Source of the DNA: Halothermothrix sp.
Lineage (GTDB): Bacteria > Bacillota > Halanaerobiia > DY22613
Length of the DNA: 64,000 nucleotides
Assembly (NCBI GenBank): GCA_016841825.1
Contig: JAENYK010000003.1
Span: 186,001-250,000 of the forward strand
Direction: 5' to 3'
Shown here one piece after another: positions 46,901 through 54,758 of this stretch (position 1 is the first letter of the stretch; each line of letters opens with the position of its first letter). Made by a program: the position numbers and the translations under genes. The notes beneath the pieces were generated by a model. The model had not been told where the DNA came from. It did not search any database and saw nothing but the letters and a program-made list of their open reading frames with translations.

Positions 46901-48245
46901 TCAAAATACCCGGATTTGCAGTAACCTGATCCATAATATTTCGATAATAGTTAAATAATCGCTCGATTGTAGTTCCATAAAACAGACTGGTGTTATACTC
47001 CATATTCAAAAAGAGGCGATCTTCCGCTTCTTCAAATTCGAAAGATAAGTCGAATTTTGCAGAATTCTTCTTTACAGAGATCATTTCAAAACTTAATCCA
47101 TCTGGATAGTGTTTTTCCAGAGAACGATTTTGAAAACTGAAAAAAACCTGGAATAGGGGTGAATAATTTAAGTGTCTTTCAGGATTTAGGATCTCTATGA
47201 TCTTCTCAAATGGGCAATTCTGATGCTCATAAGCATCAAGAGTCTCATCAACAACCAATTTTAGGAACTGTTGAAACGTAAGCTGATTATCAATTTGAGT
47301 ATGCAGAACCAAAGTGTTCGAAAAATATCCCATAATTAATTCTGTTTGCAGCAGATTCCGGCCAGCAATAGGAGTACCGACTACAATCTCTTCTTCACCT
47401 GTATAGCGATATAAAAGAATTTTAAAACATGCAATCAACAGCATATATAATGTAGCTTTTTCATCTCTGGCCAATTTTACTAATTTATTCTTTGTCTGTT
47501 GGCTTATCTCAAAACTAATCGTATTTCCAGAAAACTGTTGAACATTCGGTCGAGGGAGATCGGTAGGTAACCGTAAAAATCCAGATACATCTTTGAGTTT
47601 ACTTATCCAATAGTCCAGATCAGCATCAAACAGACCATTTTCATAACTCTGGATCTGCCATAATGTAAAATCTGCGTATGTCCATTGTACAGGAGTTAAT
47701 TGAACTGCCCTACCTTTAAGGATGGCATCATAACACTCAACTACCTCTTTCATGAACAATCGAATTGTCCATCCATCAGCGATGATATGATGCATACTGA
47801 GAATAAATACATGTTCGTCTTGCTGTACTTTCAGCAGAGTTACTCTCAACAGAGGCCCCTTCTCCAGATCGTAGACTAGATTATTTTCCCGATCAATATA
47901 CTCCTGTACCTTGCCCGCTTTATCCTGAGTACTGTTATTTGAAAGGTCAATGACTTCCGGTGCAATCTTCATATCTGGAATAATTAGCTGCACTGGCTCA
48001 CCATTGACTTGTTGAAAGACAGTTTTAAAGATCTCATGTCTTTCAACCAACAGATTGATACTCTCTGCTAAAATATGCTGATCAAAAAAACCCTTAATTC
48101 GAGTGGCATTAATCAAATTATAGACAGTACTATTAGCTTCATACTGTTCAATAAACCATAATCTCCTCTGGCCAAAAGAAAGAGGAAACATCTTGCCACT
48201 CGTCTTTTTTCTATCTTCTTTTTCAATAAGATATTGATTTTTCAT
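40965..48245 (-). CDS. NRPS dimodule: C - A(Gly) - PCP - Cy - A(Cys)/Ox - PCP, thiazole-forming
   Basis: 2426 residues. C1: HHIIADGW (His152-153). A1 code D-I-L-Q-L-G-M-I-W-K, a glycine variant. PCP1 Ser in IGGHSILAV. Heterocyclisation domain (about 1085-1530): PLTDIQLAYWLGR and DFLIADAWS (DxxxxD) in place of HHxxxDG. A2 code D-L-Y-N-L-S-L-I-W-K is the cysteine code. An oxidase of the SagB/FMN type (about 2010-2230, FVERRSYRKFS, YGSSGGLYPVQVYVY, LEAGAISQ) is inserted late in A2 as in epothilone EpoB. PCP2 Ser in LGGDSLLIT. Expected product: Gly-thiazole. The end (RQSRRRGRV) looks frameshifted. AAAGGGGA precedes the ATG. Confidence 0.94.
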   Translation of the reverse strand: MKNQYLIEKEDRKKTSGKMFPLSFGQRRLWFIEQYEANSTVYNLINATRIKGFFDQHILAESINLLVERHEIFKTVFQQVNGEPVQLIIPDMKIAPEVIDLSNNSTQDKAGKVQEYIDRENNLVYDLEKGPLLRVTLLKVQQDEHVFILSMHHIIADGWTIRLFMKEVVECYDAILKGRAVQLTPVQWTYADFTLWQIQSYENGLFDADLDYWISKLKDVSGFLRLPTDLPRPNVQQFSGNTISFEISQQTKNKLVKLARDEKATLYMLLIACFKILLYRYTGEEEIVVGTPIAGRNLLQTELIMGYFSNTLVLHTQIDNQLTFQQFLKLVVDETLDAYEHQNCPFEKIIEILNPERHLNYSPLFQVFFSFQNRSLEKHYPDGLSFEMISVKKNSAKFDLSFEFEEAEDRLFLNMEYNTSLFYGTTIERLFNYYRNIMDQVTANPGILISRIDMLTANDKELFEMINDTEMEYPQNCCVHELFENRVEQLADKTALIYNSLSLTYNELNTRANQLAHYLLKHFVKSGQRIGISMDSGIETISSILGIWKAGCSYIPLDPLYPEKRMDFILQDAGIKLLLVDSDRFESTDFTDLKIVNLTADWDQIKEESISNPTDRTSADNLAYIMYTSGSTGKPKGVKIGHRSVTNFLSSMMMEPGINQSDLVLSLTNYTFDISVLEMFLPLISGASVIVVNREDRYDAFSLGQQIKDHRPTFIQATPATWKMLIEAKWEGDPDRLKILCGGEALPPDLAKELVKRGTEVWNMYGPTETTIWSLIYRVEEVELAQDIPIGRPIANTYVYILDKSMNPVPPGSSGDIYIGGIGVTQGYINLPEENLKKLIDNQWGKSGKVYLTGDKGKFMPDGLVYFLGRDDHQSKIRGYRVEAGEIERVINRFAGVAESIVSAFRDETGENSLAAYLRVESGSDNNFDTNALFDFLQLELPGYMVPAYYTIMDKFPLNSHGKIDHQNLPSPTQLNRDPNDEHDLPRDEFEKRMLAIWKKVLRIENLGVNDNFFRIGGHSILAVELLNEINGEFNAVITLKDLFHQPVLKYLSDYIKQQDCSEQAVVNYLIEHNVKDLSEPFPLTDIQLAYWLGRNSSIGLGNTASHLYQEIEIMDLDVQRFNDCLCKLIERHDLLRAVVLSDGQQVILQDVAQYQIEITDLRDKPSEESAEILKKIRSELSHQVLPADRWPLFDIRVSILQDKLFILHISFDFLIADAWSFRILLKEIGMLYENPQTELPVLDISFRDYVLALKQIEKTSKYEDSQDYWLSRLDSIPGGPELPLTIDPGSISKPMFKRLAGTIDRERWQRLKEQAMDNQLTPTGLLLAVFSEVLSKWAKERHFTLNVTLFQRLPLHRDINNIVGDFTSLLLLEVDQNSAGNFLERARHIQQRLWNDIDHNLYSGSRVMNQLIKQGYSQGVMPVVFTSLLGFADSENYLEKVFTIQKPTSQSAGISQTPQIWLDHQVSEVNGALEFNWDYVKDIFPTGMIEEMFAAYCKLLDRLVLENVWKESDSLFFELIHPKVLSPNNQIEPAKELLHTLFSNRAAKSPGSQAVISFDRTLTYEELERSSNTLAAQLTNRFGQQKAIMAVFMEKGWEQVVAVLGIVKAGCAYLPIDTDLPEERIRYLLAKGNVQAVIAQKQTRLKIVDYTDIEIITIDADIFEQTNDYQLSAVQSPADLAYVIFTSGSTGLPKGVMIDHAGVVNTIMDINCRFAINSSDRILAVSALSFDLSVYDIFGILAAGGAIVIPDPREVRHFENLARLVKEQSVTIWNTVPAFMKLLLQSKISDLDDLLGDLRLVLLSGDWIPLNLPLEIKELNPQIQVVSLGGATEGSIWSIIYPIETVDPEWKSIPYGRALTNQSVYVFDQDLCLCPTWVVGELYIGGIGVALGYLGDADKTEYSFRVHPKTGERLYRTGDLGRYLPDGNIEFLGREDTQVKIQGFRIELGEIEAAIKESVLIKDAVVIARGEKLGDKKLAAYVIPDYDEINNSQISSSAAGVILDSPQRLDFKLKEHGIRKDLGGYSIDLNSPSLLPGEQMFVERRSYRKFSRDRLAFEEFAKFINCLAQISLEGIYFPKYLYGSSGGLYPVQVYVYIKNSSISDIQGGIYYYNPGIRKLVSITNIEIDASIHVPENQSIFEESAFSLFLVGQLDAIIPMYGKERSEKYCLLEAGAISQLLETNAPQHNIGLCQIGRLNFDVIRDFFNLNENSAYLHCLVGGLINHEQRTQMGMVTEWQEYQQSKKSTTFRKTADDYLEVLREHLVNKIPYYMIPSSFNILKEFPLTANGKVDRKALSALNQNKAEEQNMNEKNNADWQKIDQDSLNDTEKILIEIWERVLEKNKIAKNDNFFNLGGDSLLITRVHREIERELEIEVQIVDLFKYPTISSLAQYLIGQRVTDEHKSGVNRAELRLSQRQSRRRGRV

Positions 48246-48404
48246 ATTTTTTCCCCTTTGTTAGTTTCTTTTAGTTTTTTTTAAAATTGATAGATCAATT
48301 TATCAAATTGTAAAGCAATATTTTAATGATTTATCCCCTTTGGGTCCAATCCATCTAATTAATAAGCATCGACAATCTTCTGAAGAGGAAGACGAAAATT
48401 TAGT
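48246..48404. other. Intergenic gap between PKS and NRPS genes
   Basis: About 170 bp, AT-rich. Contains an 8-bp inverted repeat AAATTGAT/ATCAATTT near 48285-48302 without a T-run. No gene or convincing promoter. Confidence 0.4.
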
Positions 48405-48414
48405 CCTCCTTCTT

Positions 48415-51405
48415 TTATCCGTTATTTATTTTGTCCTGCAGTATATTAGCCACATTTCTCACAGTAAAGTCTCCAAATATTTCTTTTAATGGGATCCTGA
48501 CTCTATATTTATATTCAATACGCGACAATATCTGAGTGGCTAATAGAGAATGACCACCTAAATCGAAGAAATCATCTTCTCTACCAATTGGATTAATCCC
48601 CAGAAGACTCTGCCAGATCTCGATTATCTCTTTCTCCAACTCATTAATTGGTGGCGCATATGGATTATCTAAATCAGGTCTTGGCTGAAAACTTACTGTT
48701 TCTTTAGGACTCTCTTCAGATATTGGCTGCTCAACTCGCTTTTCATCTCCGTACCAATAGCTTTTCCTCTCAAAGGGATAAGTGGGCAAGGGAACTCTAC
48801 AGTACTCACCGTCACTATAATAACTATCCCAATCAACTGAGACCCCATTCACCCATAGATTGGCGATCATGGTATAGATAGAATTTTCAGCTGAACCCTC
48901 TTTTTCTGCTGACGTAATTGCAGCCAGAGCAATCTGATTAGAATCTTCTTTTAAATGATACTTAGCCAGAGAAGCTAAAACATCGTCAGGCCCAATCTCT
49001 AATAGCACAATATTTTCCGTTTTTAAAAGTTCTTTAACACCCTCAGAAAAACGAACAGGCTCTCTAACTTGTTTCACCCAATAAAGATAATTTGTAGCTT
49101 CTTCTTCAGTAATCCAGATGCCGGAAGTAGAAGATATAAACGGCAGCTGAGGTTTTTCAAAGATTACCTCTTTTATAGCCTCAGCAAAATGTTCTAACAT
49201 TGGCTCCATCATTTTTGAATGGAACGCATGAGATGTCTTTAGCAGTTTGCAGAAGATATCCTCTTCATCCAGAGCTGTTTTCAGATGATGAATCTTATCG
49301 GTTTCACCAGATACCACACATAATTCAGGAGTATTAACCGCTGAGATGGACAGATCTTTTATAGCAAATCTTGTAATTAGGTTCTGAACATTTATTTCGT
49401 CAGACCATACTGCCAGCATTGATCCAGACTTTTGCTGCTGCATTAAACTTGATCTAACAATAATTATTTTTATCGCAGACTCCAGAGATAGTACTTCCGA
49501 TAAACAGGCAGCAACATATTCACCGAGACTATGACCAATCATCAGCGACGGTTTGATTCCCCAGGAGATCAATAATTTTGCCAGAGCATATTCAAAAATA
49601 AATAGTGCCGGTTGAGCAAATTGAGTCTGTTTTAAAACATCTTCACCATCCTGCTGATCGCTGAAGATAATTTTTTTAATATCATAGCCCGATTGTGACT
49701 GATAGATTGCAGCACACCTGTCAAATACTTCCCTGAACGTCTTCTCCTGTCGATACAGTTCATAACCCATATTTATTTTTTGGGAACCCTGACCAGTAAA
49801 CATAAATGCTACTGTTTTATTGGTGTTACTCAAATTTGTATATATTTTTTCAAACTGATTCTCAACTCCCGCTACTAACTCTGCAGTATTTCGGCAGACG
49901 ATGGCTCGCCGATAAGGGAATTCATTCCTCCCCACAGAGAAGGTATAAGCGACATCTGAAAGATCGAAATTTTGATTATTTTTTAAAAAATCAACTATTT
50001 TTTGAGTATAATTCTCCAGTGCCTTTAATGTTTTAGCAGAAAAATTGATAATCTGATAACCTTTATTGCCTTTCTTAGTAACTCGCATTCGATCATCCAA
50101 CTCTTCCAAAACCACATGTGCGTTTGTTCCTCCCATACCAATCGAAGAAATGCCGGCACGCCTGGGTAACCCATCAGTCTGCCAATCTTTTAGCTCTGTG
50201 TTTACATAAAAAGGACTATTTTCAAAATCAATCTGGGGATTGGGTGTTGTATAGTTAATTAAAGCCGGTAATGTGCGCTGTTTAAGGGCCAAACAGGTTT
50301 TGATTAATCCAGCAACACCTGCAGCTGTATCCAGATGTCCAATATTTGTTTTGACTGAACCAAGTGCACAATACTGTTTTTTATCTGTTTTTCTCCGAAA
50401 AGCCTGGGTTAATGCAGCTACTTCTACCGGGTCACCTAAAGGTGTCCCTGTTCCATGTGCCTCAATATAGGTGATTGTTTCCGGGTCAACATCACCTACC
50501 TCCTGGGCTTCCAGAATCACTTCTGCCTGTCCATCAACACTGGGAGCGGAATAACTAACCTTTTTTGAACCATCATTGTTGACAGCAAAACCTCTAATTA
50601 CTGCCCAGATATGATCCCGATCCCGAATGGCTTCCGGTAATCGCTTTAAAACCACCAATCCCATGCCCATTCCCGGAACAAAACCTTTTGCTTTACTATC
50701 AAAGGTGCAGCAGCGCCCATTGGGAGACAAAATACCACCTTCTTCATACAAATATCCACCATTGACGGGAGGTCCGACTGCTATTCCTCCAGCAAGAGCC
50801 ATATCACATTGATATGTCAACAGACTTTGACAGGCAGTACTAACTGCTACCAATGAAGTCGAAGACGAGGATTGGATGGTTATGGCAGGGCCTTTTAGAT
50901 TCAGATGATAGGAGATCAATGTTGTCAGACTATCCTTATCATTACCAATAGCTGCAATTAAAGTTCCTGCACAGACTTCCTTCTTAATATGTGGATAAAC
51001 ATTTAACAGCATATAAGAGTTCATTGCCGAACCTGCAAATACACCAATCGAACCCTGGTATTTATAACAGGCATAACCAGCGTGTTCCAGAGCTTCCCAG
51101 GCACATTCCAACAAAAGTCTATGCTGAGGATCGGTAAGCTCTGCTTCTCTGGGATTTATTCCAAAAAAACCGGCATCAAAAAGATCAATATTCTCTAACA
51201 CACCCTTAGCTTTTACATAGTTAGGATTCTGTGCCAGATCCTTATCAATCCCTGCTTCTGCAATCTCCTGATCGGTAAAATATGTTATACAATTTCTACC
51301 ATTTTTAATATTTTCCCAAAACTGATAGATATCCTTAGCTTTAGGAAATTGCCCCGCCATACCAATAACCGCAATACCATTCAGTTCATTAGAGTTAATA
51401 TCCAT
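48415..51405 (-). CDS. PKS module: KS (Cys to Ser) - AT (malonyl type) - ACP
   Basis: 996 residues from ATG 51405 (AAAGGG 8 nt upstream; a GTG at 51414 abuts it). KS keeps EAHGTGT and NIGHLD but the nucleophile region reads QSSSSTS where QTACSTS is expected, i.e. Cys to Ser (codon 50863-50865). AT is complete: GQGSQ, GHSLGEYVAA and HAFHS, the malonyl-CoA signature. ACP Ser in LGGHSLLATQ. KS-Ser/AT/ACP is the organisation of polyene loading modules such as NysA, where the KS acts as decarboxylase; the alternative is a non-elongating KS. Only PKS module here with an intact cis AT. Confidence 0.92.
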   Translation of the reverse strand: MDINSNELNGIAVIGMAGQFPKAKDIYQFWENIKNGRNCITYFTDQEIAEAGIDKDLAQNPNYVKAKGVLENIDLFDAGFFGINPREAELTDPQHRLLLECAWEALEHAGYACYKYQGSIGVFAGSAMNSYMLLNVYPHIKKEVCAGTLIAAIGNDKDSLTTLISYHLNLKGPAITIQSSSSTSLVAVSTACQSLLTYQCDMALAGGIAVGPPVNGGYLYEEGGILSPNGRCCTFDSKAKGFVPGMGMGLVVLKRLPEAIRDRDHIWAVIRGFAVNNDGSKKVSYSAPSVDGQAEVILEAQEVGDVDPETITYIEAHGTGTPLGDPVEVAALTQAFRRKTDKKQYCALGSVKTNIGHLDTAAGVAGLIKTCLALKQRTLPALINYTTPNPQIDFENSPFYVNTELKDWQTDGLPRRAGISSIGMGGTNAHVVLEELDDRMRVTKKGNKGYQIINFSAKTLKALENYTQKIVDFLKNNQNFDLSDVAYTFSVGRNEFPYRRAIVCRNTAELVAGVENQFEKIYTNLSNTNKTVAFMFTGQGSQKINMGYELYRQEKTFREVFDRCAAIYQSQSGYDIKKIIFSDQQDGEDVLKQTQFAQPALFIFEYALAKLLISWGIKPSLMIGHSLGEYVAACLSEVLSLESAIKIIIVRSSLMQQQKSGSMLAVWSDEINVQNLITRFAIKDLSISAVNTPELCVVSGETDKIHHLKTALDEEDIFCKLLKTSHAFHSKMMEPMLEHFAEAIKEVIFEKPQLPFISSTSGIWITEEEATNYLYWVKQVREPVRFSEGVKELLKTENIVLLEIGPDDVLASLAKYHLKEDSNQIALAAITSAEKEGSAENSIYTMIANLWVNGVSVDWDSYYSDGEYCRVPLPTYPFERKSYWYGDEKRVEQPISEESPKETVSFQPRPDLDNPYAPPINELEKEIIEIWQSLLGINPIGREDDFFDLGGHSLLATQILSRIEYKYRVRIPLKEIFGDFTVRNVANILQDKINNG

Positions 51406-51417
51406 CTCGCTCACCCT

Positions 51418-54400
51418 TTAGCTCTTTATTTTTCTTCCAAAAAGAATTTCTCTCTGTTTATGTGCCCGATTGATTATCTGATTATTAACTGTACTATTTT
51501 GCTCTTGATCATCTTCAGTTAAATAGTTTGCCAGGGAGTGTATGGTCGGGTACTTAAACATGTCCACAATACTGATATCTTTGTCAAAAAGAATCTTCAA
51601 ATCATTACAGACCTGCATTAAAAGCAATGAGTGACCACCTATATCAAAGAAATTATCTTTAATTCCTACTTTTTTGATGCTCAAATTTTTTTCCCATACT
51701 GAAGCAATCTTTTTCTCAGTATCGGTTGACGGAGTTTCATATTCAACATCCAATGTCGGACGCTCCATCTTTGGTCTGGGGAGTTGTTTAACATCAACTT
51801 TACCATTGAAGTTCATCGGTAACACCTCTACCCATTCAAAGAAGGATGGAATCATCTGTTCCGGTAGTTTGTTGAATAACCATTCCCGTAACTGTCCACT
51901 AGCTATAACCTCTCCGGATTTGGTTACATAATACGCAACCACTCTGCTGTCATTCTGACTTAATTCATAACCAATCACTGCTACATCCTGAATCTCTGGA
52001 TGTGAACTTAAATGCTTCTCGATCTCCTCAAGTTCAACTCGAAAACCATGAATTTGCACCTGACGGTCAACCCGTTTGATAAAGCGAAGATTCCCATCCT
52101 CTGTCCAGAGTCCATAATCTTTAGTTCTAAACATGCGTTCCCCGCCAACAAAGGGATCTTCAAGATAACGTTCTCTGGTCAAATCAGGATCATGTAAATA
52201 TCCTCGTGAGACACCGGCTCCGGCAATATACATCTCACCGGCACATCCAATAGGCAGCAGATTCAAATACTTATCCAGAATATATATCCTGGTATTGCGA
52301 ATCGGTTTGCCTACAGGAACAGCTAAATCATCGTGTATATTAAGCTCATCAAGCAGATAATAGGTTGAACAGATTGAAGTCTCCGTTAACCCATACCCAT
52401 TCACAATGCTTACTTTGTCACTCAACTGATTAAAGTTATGATAGTATAATGTCTCTCCTCCACTCAAAATAAGTCGAATCGGTTGAAACTCGTCAAGATA
52501 TACATTTAAGCGTGAGACCATTGATGGAACAGTACTCAGGATAGTAACCTTAGTCTGCGTAATAGTTCGGGCGATCTTTTGAATATCAAGAAAATCAGTC
52601 CTGTCTATTAAAATCACTGCTCCTCCAACAATCAACAAAGGTAATATCTCACCAACAAAACTGGCTGAAGCGATTGATGACAGAGGTAAAATTCGATCAT
52701 CCTCTCCCGGATTATAAGATTCAATAAAGGAATATAGTAGATTCACTATACTTCTATTCTCTAGCATAACCCCTTTGGGTTTACCTGTGGTTCCCGATGT
52801 ATAAATTACACATGATAGGTTATTATCCGAATACAGATCATTGATCTGACTACAGCTCTCTTCATTGATCAATTCCCAATCAGAATCCAGGAAAATGATT
52901 CTTCCACCATATCCGGCAAATTTGTGACCGCAGATAGTTACTGTGAGGAGTACGTCAAGCTGAGAATCATCTACCATCATCATTATTCTCTCAACCGGAT
53001 ATTCAGGGTCAATGGGAATAAAGCAACCACCCGCTTTTAAGACTCCAAGTACTCCCACCAGAAACTCTATACTGTTAGTGGTACATATTCCTACCGGCAT
53101 TTCAGGTCTAACACGGTTTTTGCACAATAATCTTCCAACCTGATTTGCTTTCTCATCTAGCTCCCGATAGGAGATTCGCCGCTCATTATGATATACTGCC
53201 GTCGAATCTGGGGTAATTTCCGCTTGCCTTTCAAATAAACTCACTATACTGGTATCTGTCAGGTCATCGGCTTCCGTATTATTCCAGTGATTTATCAATA
53301 TATCTTTTTCTCCCTCAGATAAGATCTGATACTGAGATAAACGTTTTTCCGGATTCCAACATATTTGTTCCAACAAATTTCGGTAATGACCCTTTAAACG
53401 CTCAATCATTTTTGCGGTAAATATATCTGTGTTATACTCAAAACTACAGCGCAGAAGATCTGCTTCTTCCCAGACAGTTAATGATAAATCTGCCTGAGAA
53501 AAACCATAATCAATGGTCAGAGGGGTTACTCGTAGATCAGCCATCTTCATCGAAGGCATATATATATTTTGCAGGGTAAACATAACCTGAAACAATGGTG
53601 AATAACTAAGGTTGCGCTGGGGATTCAATCTTTCAATCAATTTTTCGAAAGGTAAATCCTGATTGTCAAAAGCTTCTACTACTTCCTTCTCAACCTGTTT
53701 TAGTACTTCACTGAAAGATGGATCATTCTTCAGATCAGTCCGCAGAACAATGGTATTGACAAAAAGACCGATCATATTTTCAAAAATAGTTTCTTTTCTG
53801 GCTGCTACCGGAGAACCAACTGTAATATCAGTCTCTCCCGTATAACGTAATAGCAATATTTTAAATACCGCCAACAATAGCATGTACAGGGATACCGTTT
53901 TATTTTTTGCCAGTATTACAATTGCCTGAAAGAGAGTATCAGGAATCTCCAGCATCTGAAAAGACCCCTTGCCACTCTGAATTGACGGTCTGGTTCTACC
54001 CATCGCCAAATCCAGTACCGGGGGAGAGTCTTTTAACTTATTCTCCCAATAATTTAATTGTTTCTGATAGTTCTCCTGTTGAATCCAATCTCTCTGCCAA
54101 TAAACATAATCCAGATATTGATATTCCGGCTCTTCGGGTAATTTATTTGATACGTCTATTTCTTTATTCAGATAGCTTTCATATATTAGCTTTAACTCCT
54201 TTAATAACAGACCTTTCGACCACCCATCAAAGATAATATGGTGAATTTTTATCAACAATATAAAATCATCAGCAGCCAATTTTAATAAGACAACATCAAT
54301 TAAGTGATCTTTAGCAAGATCAAAAGGTTTATTAAAGTGGTCATTGACATACCTTTCGGCAATTTTTTGAGAATCCAGATTATCTGAAGGTTCAATGTGA

Positions 54401-54729
54401 ACAACGGGAATATGAAAGTTCTTTCTATTCTCAAAAACCTGGACTGGTCTTCCGTCCACAAGGAGAAAATGCATCTGCAAAATTGTCTGACGCTGAATAA
54501 TAGTCGAAAAAGCTATCTCCAGAAGTTCCAGATTCAAATCTCCTTCAAGATGTAATGTAGTAATATCGTTATACGCTGTACTGTCAGGTTGAAACTGCTG
54601 TAAAAAATAGATTCTTTGTTGAGAAAAAGATAACAGATGTCTACCTTCCAGACTTACTTTCTGCCGCTTAACAGATTGCAGTATACCCTTTTTCCTTAAG
54701 ATTTCATCAAATCTTTTCTGTTTATCCAT
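51418..54729 (-). CDS. NRPS module: C - A (atypical code) - PCP
   Basis: 1103 residues. C domain: LLSFSQQRIYFLQQF and HHIIFDGWS intact. A domain: VIYTSGTTGKPKG, NGYGLTETSIC (Pro to Leu in YGPTE), FRTKDYGLW (TGD to TKD). The A4 core reads IASASFVGEIL, so Asp235, which binds the alpha-amino group, is Ala; hand-read code A-S-G-S-L-G-G-I-C-K. This suggests a substrate without an ordinary alpha-amino group. PCP Ser in IGGHSLLLM. GAGGTT before the ATG. It ends 13 bp before the KS(Ser) gene. Confidence 0.9.
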   Translation of the reverse strand: MDKQKRFDEILRKKGILQSVKRQKVSLEGRHLLSFSQQRIYFLQQFQPDSTAYNDITTLHLEGDLNLELLEIAFSTIIQRQTILQMHFLLVDGRPVQVFENRKNFHIPVVHIEPSDNLDSQKIAERYVNDHFNKPFDLAKDHLIDVVLLKLAADDFILLIKIHHIIFDGWSKGLLLKELKLIYESYLNKEIDVSNKLPEEPEYQYLDYVYWQRDWIQQENYQKQLNYWENKLKDSPPVLDLAMGRTRPSIQSGKGSFQMLEIPDTLFQAIVILAKNKTVSLYMLLLAVFKILLLRYTGETDITVGSPVAARKETIFENMIGLFVNTIVLRTDLKNDPSFSEVLKQVEKEVVEAFDNQDLPFEKLIERLNPQRNLSYSPLFQVMFTLQNIYMPSMKMADLRVTPLTIDYGFSQADLSLTVWEEADLLRCSFEYNTDIFTAKMIERLKGHYRNLLEQICWNPEKRLSQYQILSEGEKDILINHWNNTEADDLTDTSIVSLFERQAEITPDSTAVYHNERRISYRELDEKANQVGRLLCKNRVRPEMPVGICTTNSIEFLVGVLGVLKAGGCFIPIDPEYPVERIMMMVDDSQLDVLLTVTICGHKFAGYGGRIIFLDSDWELINEESCSQINDLYSDNNLSCVIYTSGTTGKPKGVMLENRSIVNLLYSFIESYNPGEDDRILPLSSIASASFVGEILPLLIVGGAVILIDRTDFLDIQKIARTITQTKVTILSTVPSMVSRLNVYLDEFQPIRLILSGGETLYYHNFNQLSDKVSIVNGYGLTETSICSTYYLLDELNIHDDLAVPVGKPIRNTRIYILDKYLNLLPIGCAGEMYIAGAGVSRGYLHDPDLTRERYLEDPFVGGERMFRTKDYGLWTEDGNLRFIKRVDRQVQIHGFRVELEEIEKHLSSHPEIQDVAVIGYELSQNDSRVVAYYVTKSGEVIASGQLREWLFNKLPEQMIPSFFEWVEVLPMNFNGKVDVKQLPRPKMERPTLDVEYETPSTDTEKKIASVWEKNLSIKKVGIKDNFFDIGGHSLLLMQVCNDLKILFDKDISIVDMFKYPTIHSLANYLTEDDQEQNSTVNNQIINRAHKQREILFGRKIKS

Positions 54730-54758
54730 TGGTCTAACCTCACAGAATTTAGTATAGT

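Noticed and set aside
48415-51405. KS-Q (Gln) loading module
   Set aside because: The nucleophile position is Ser, not Gln; reported as KS-Ser instead.
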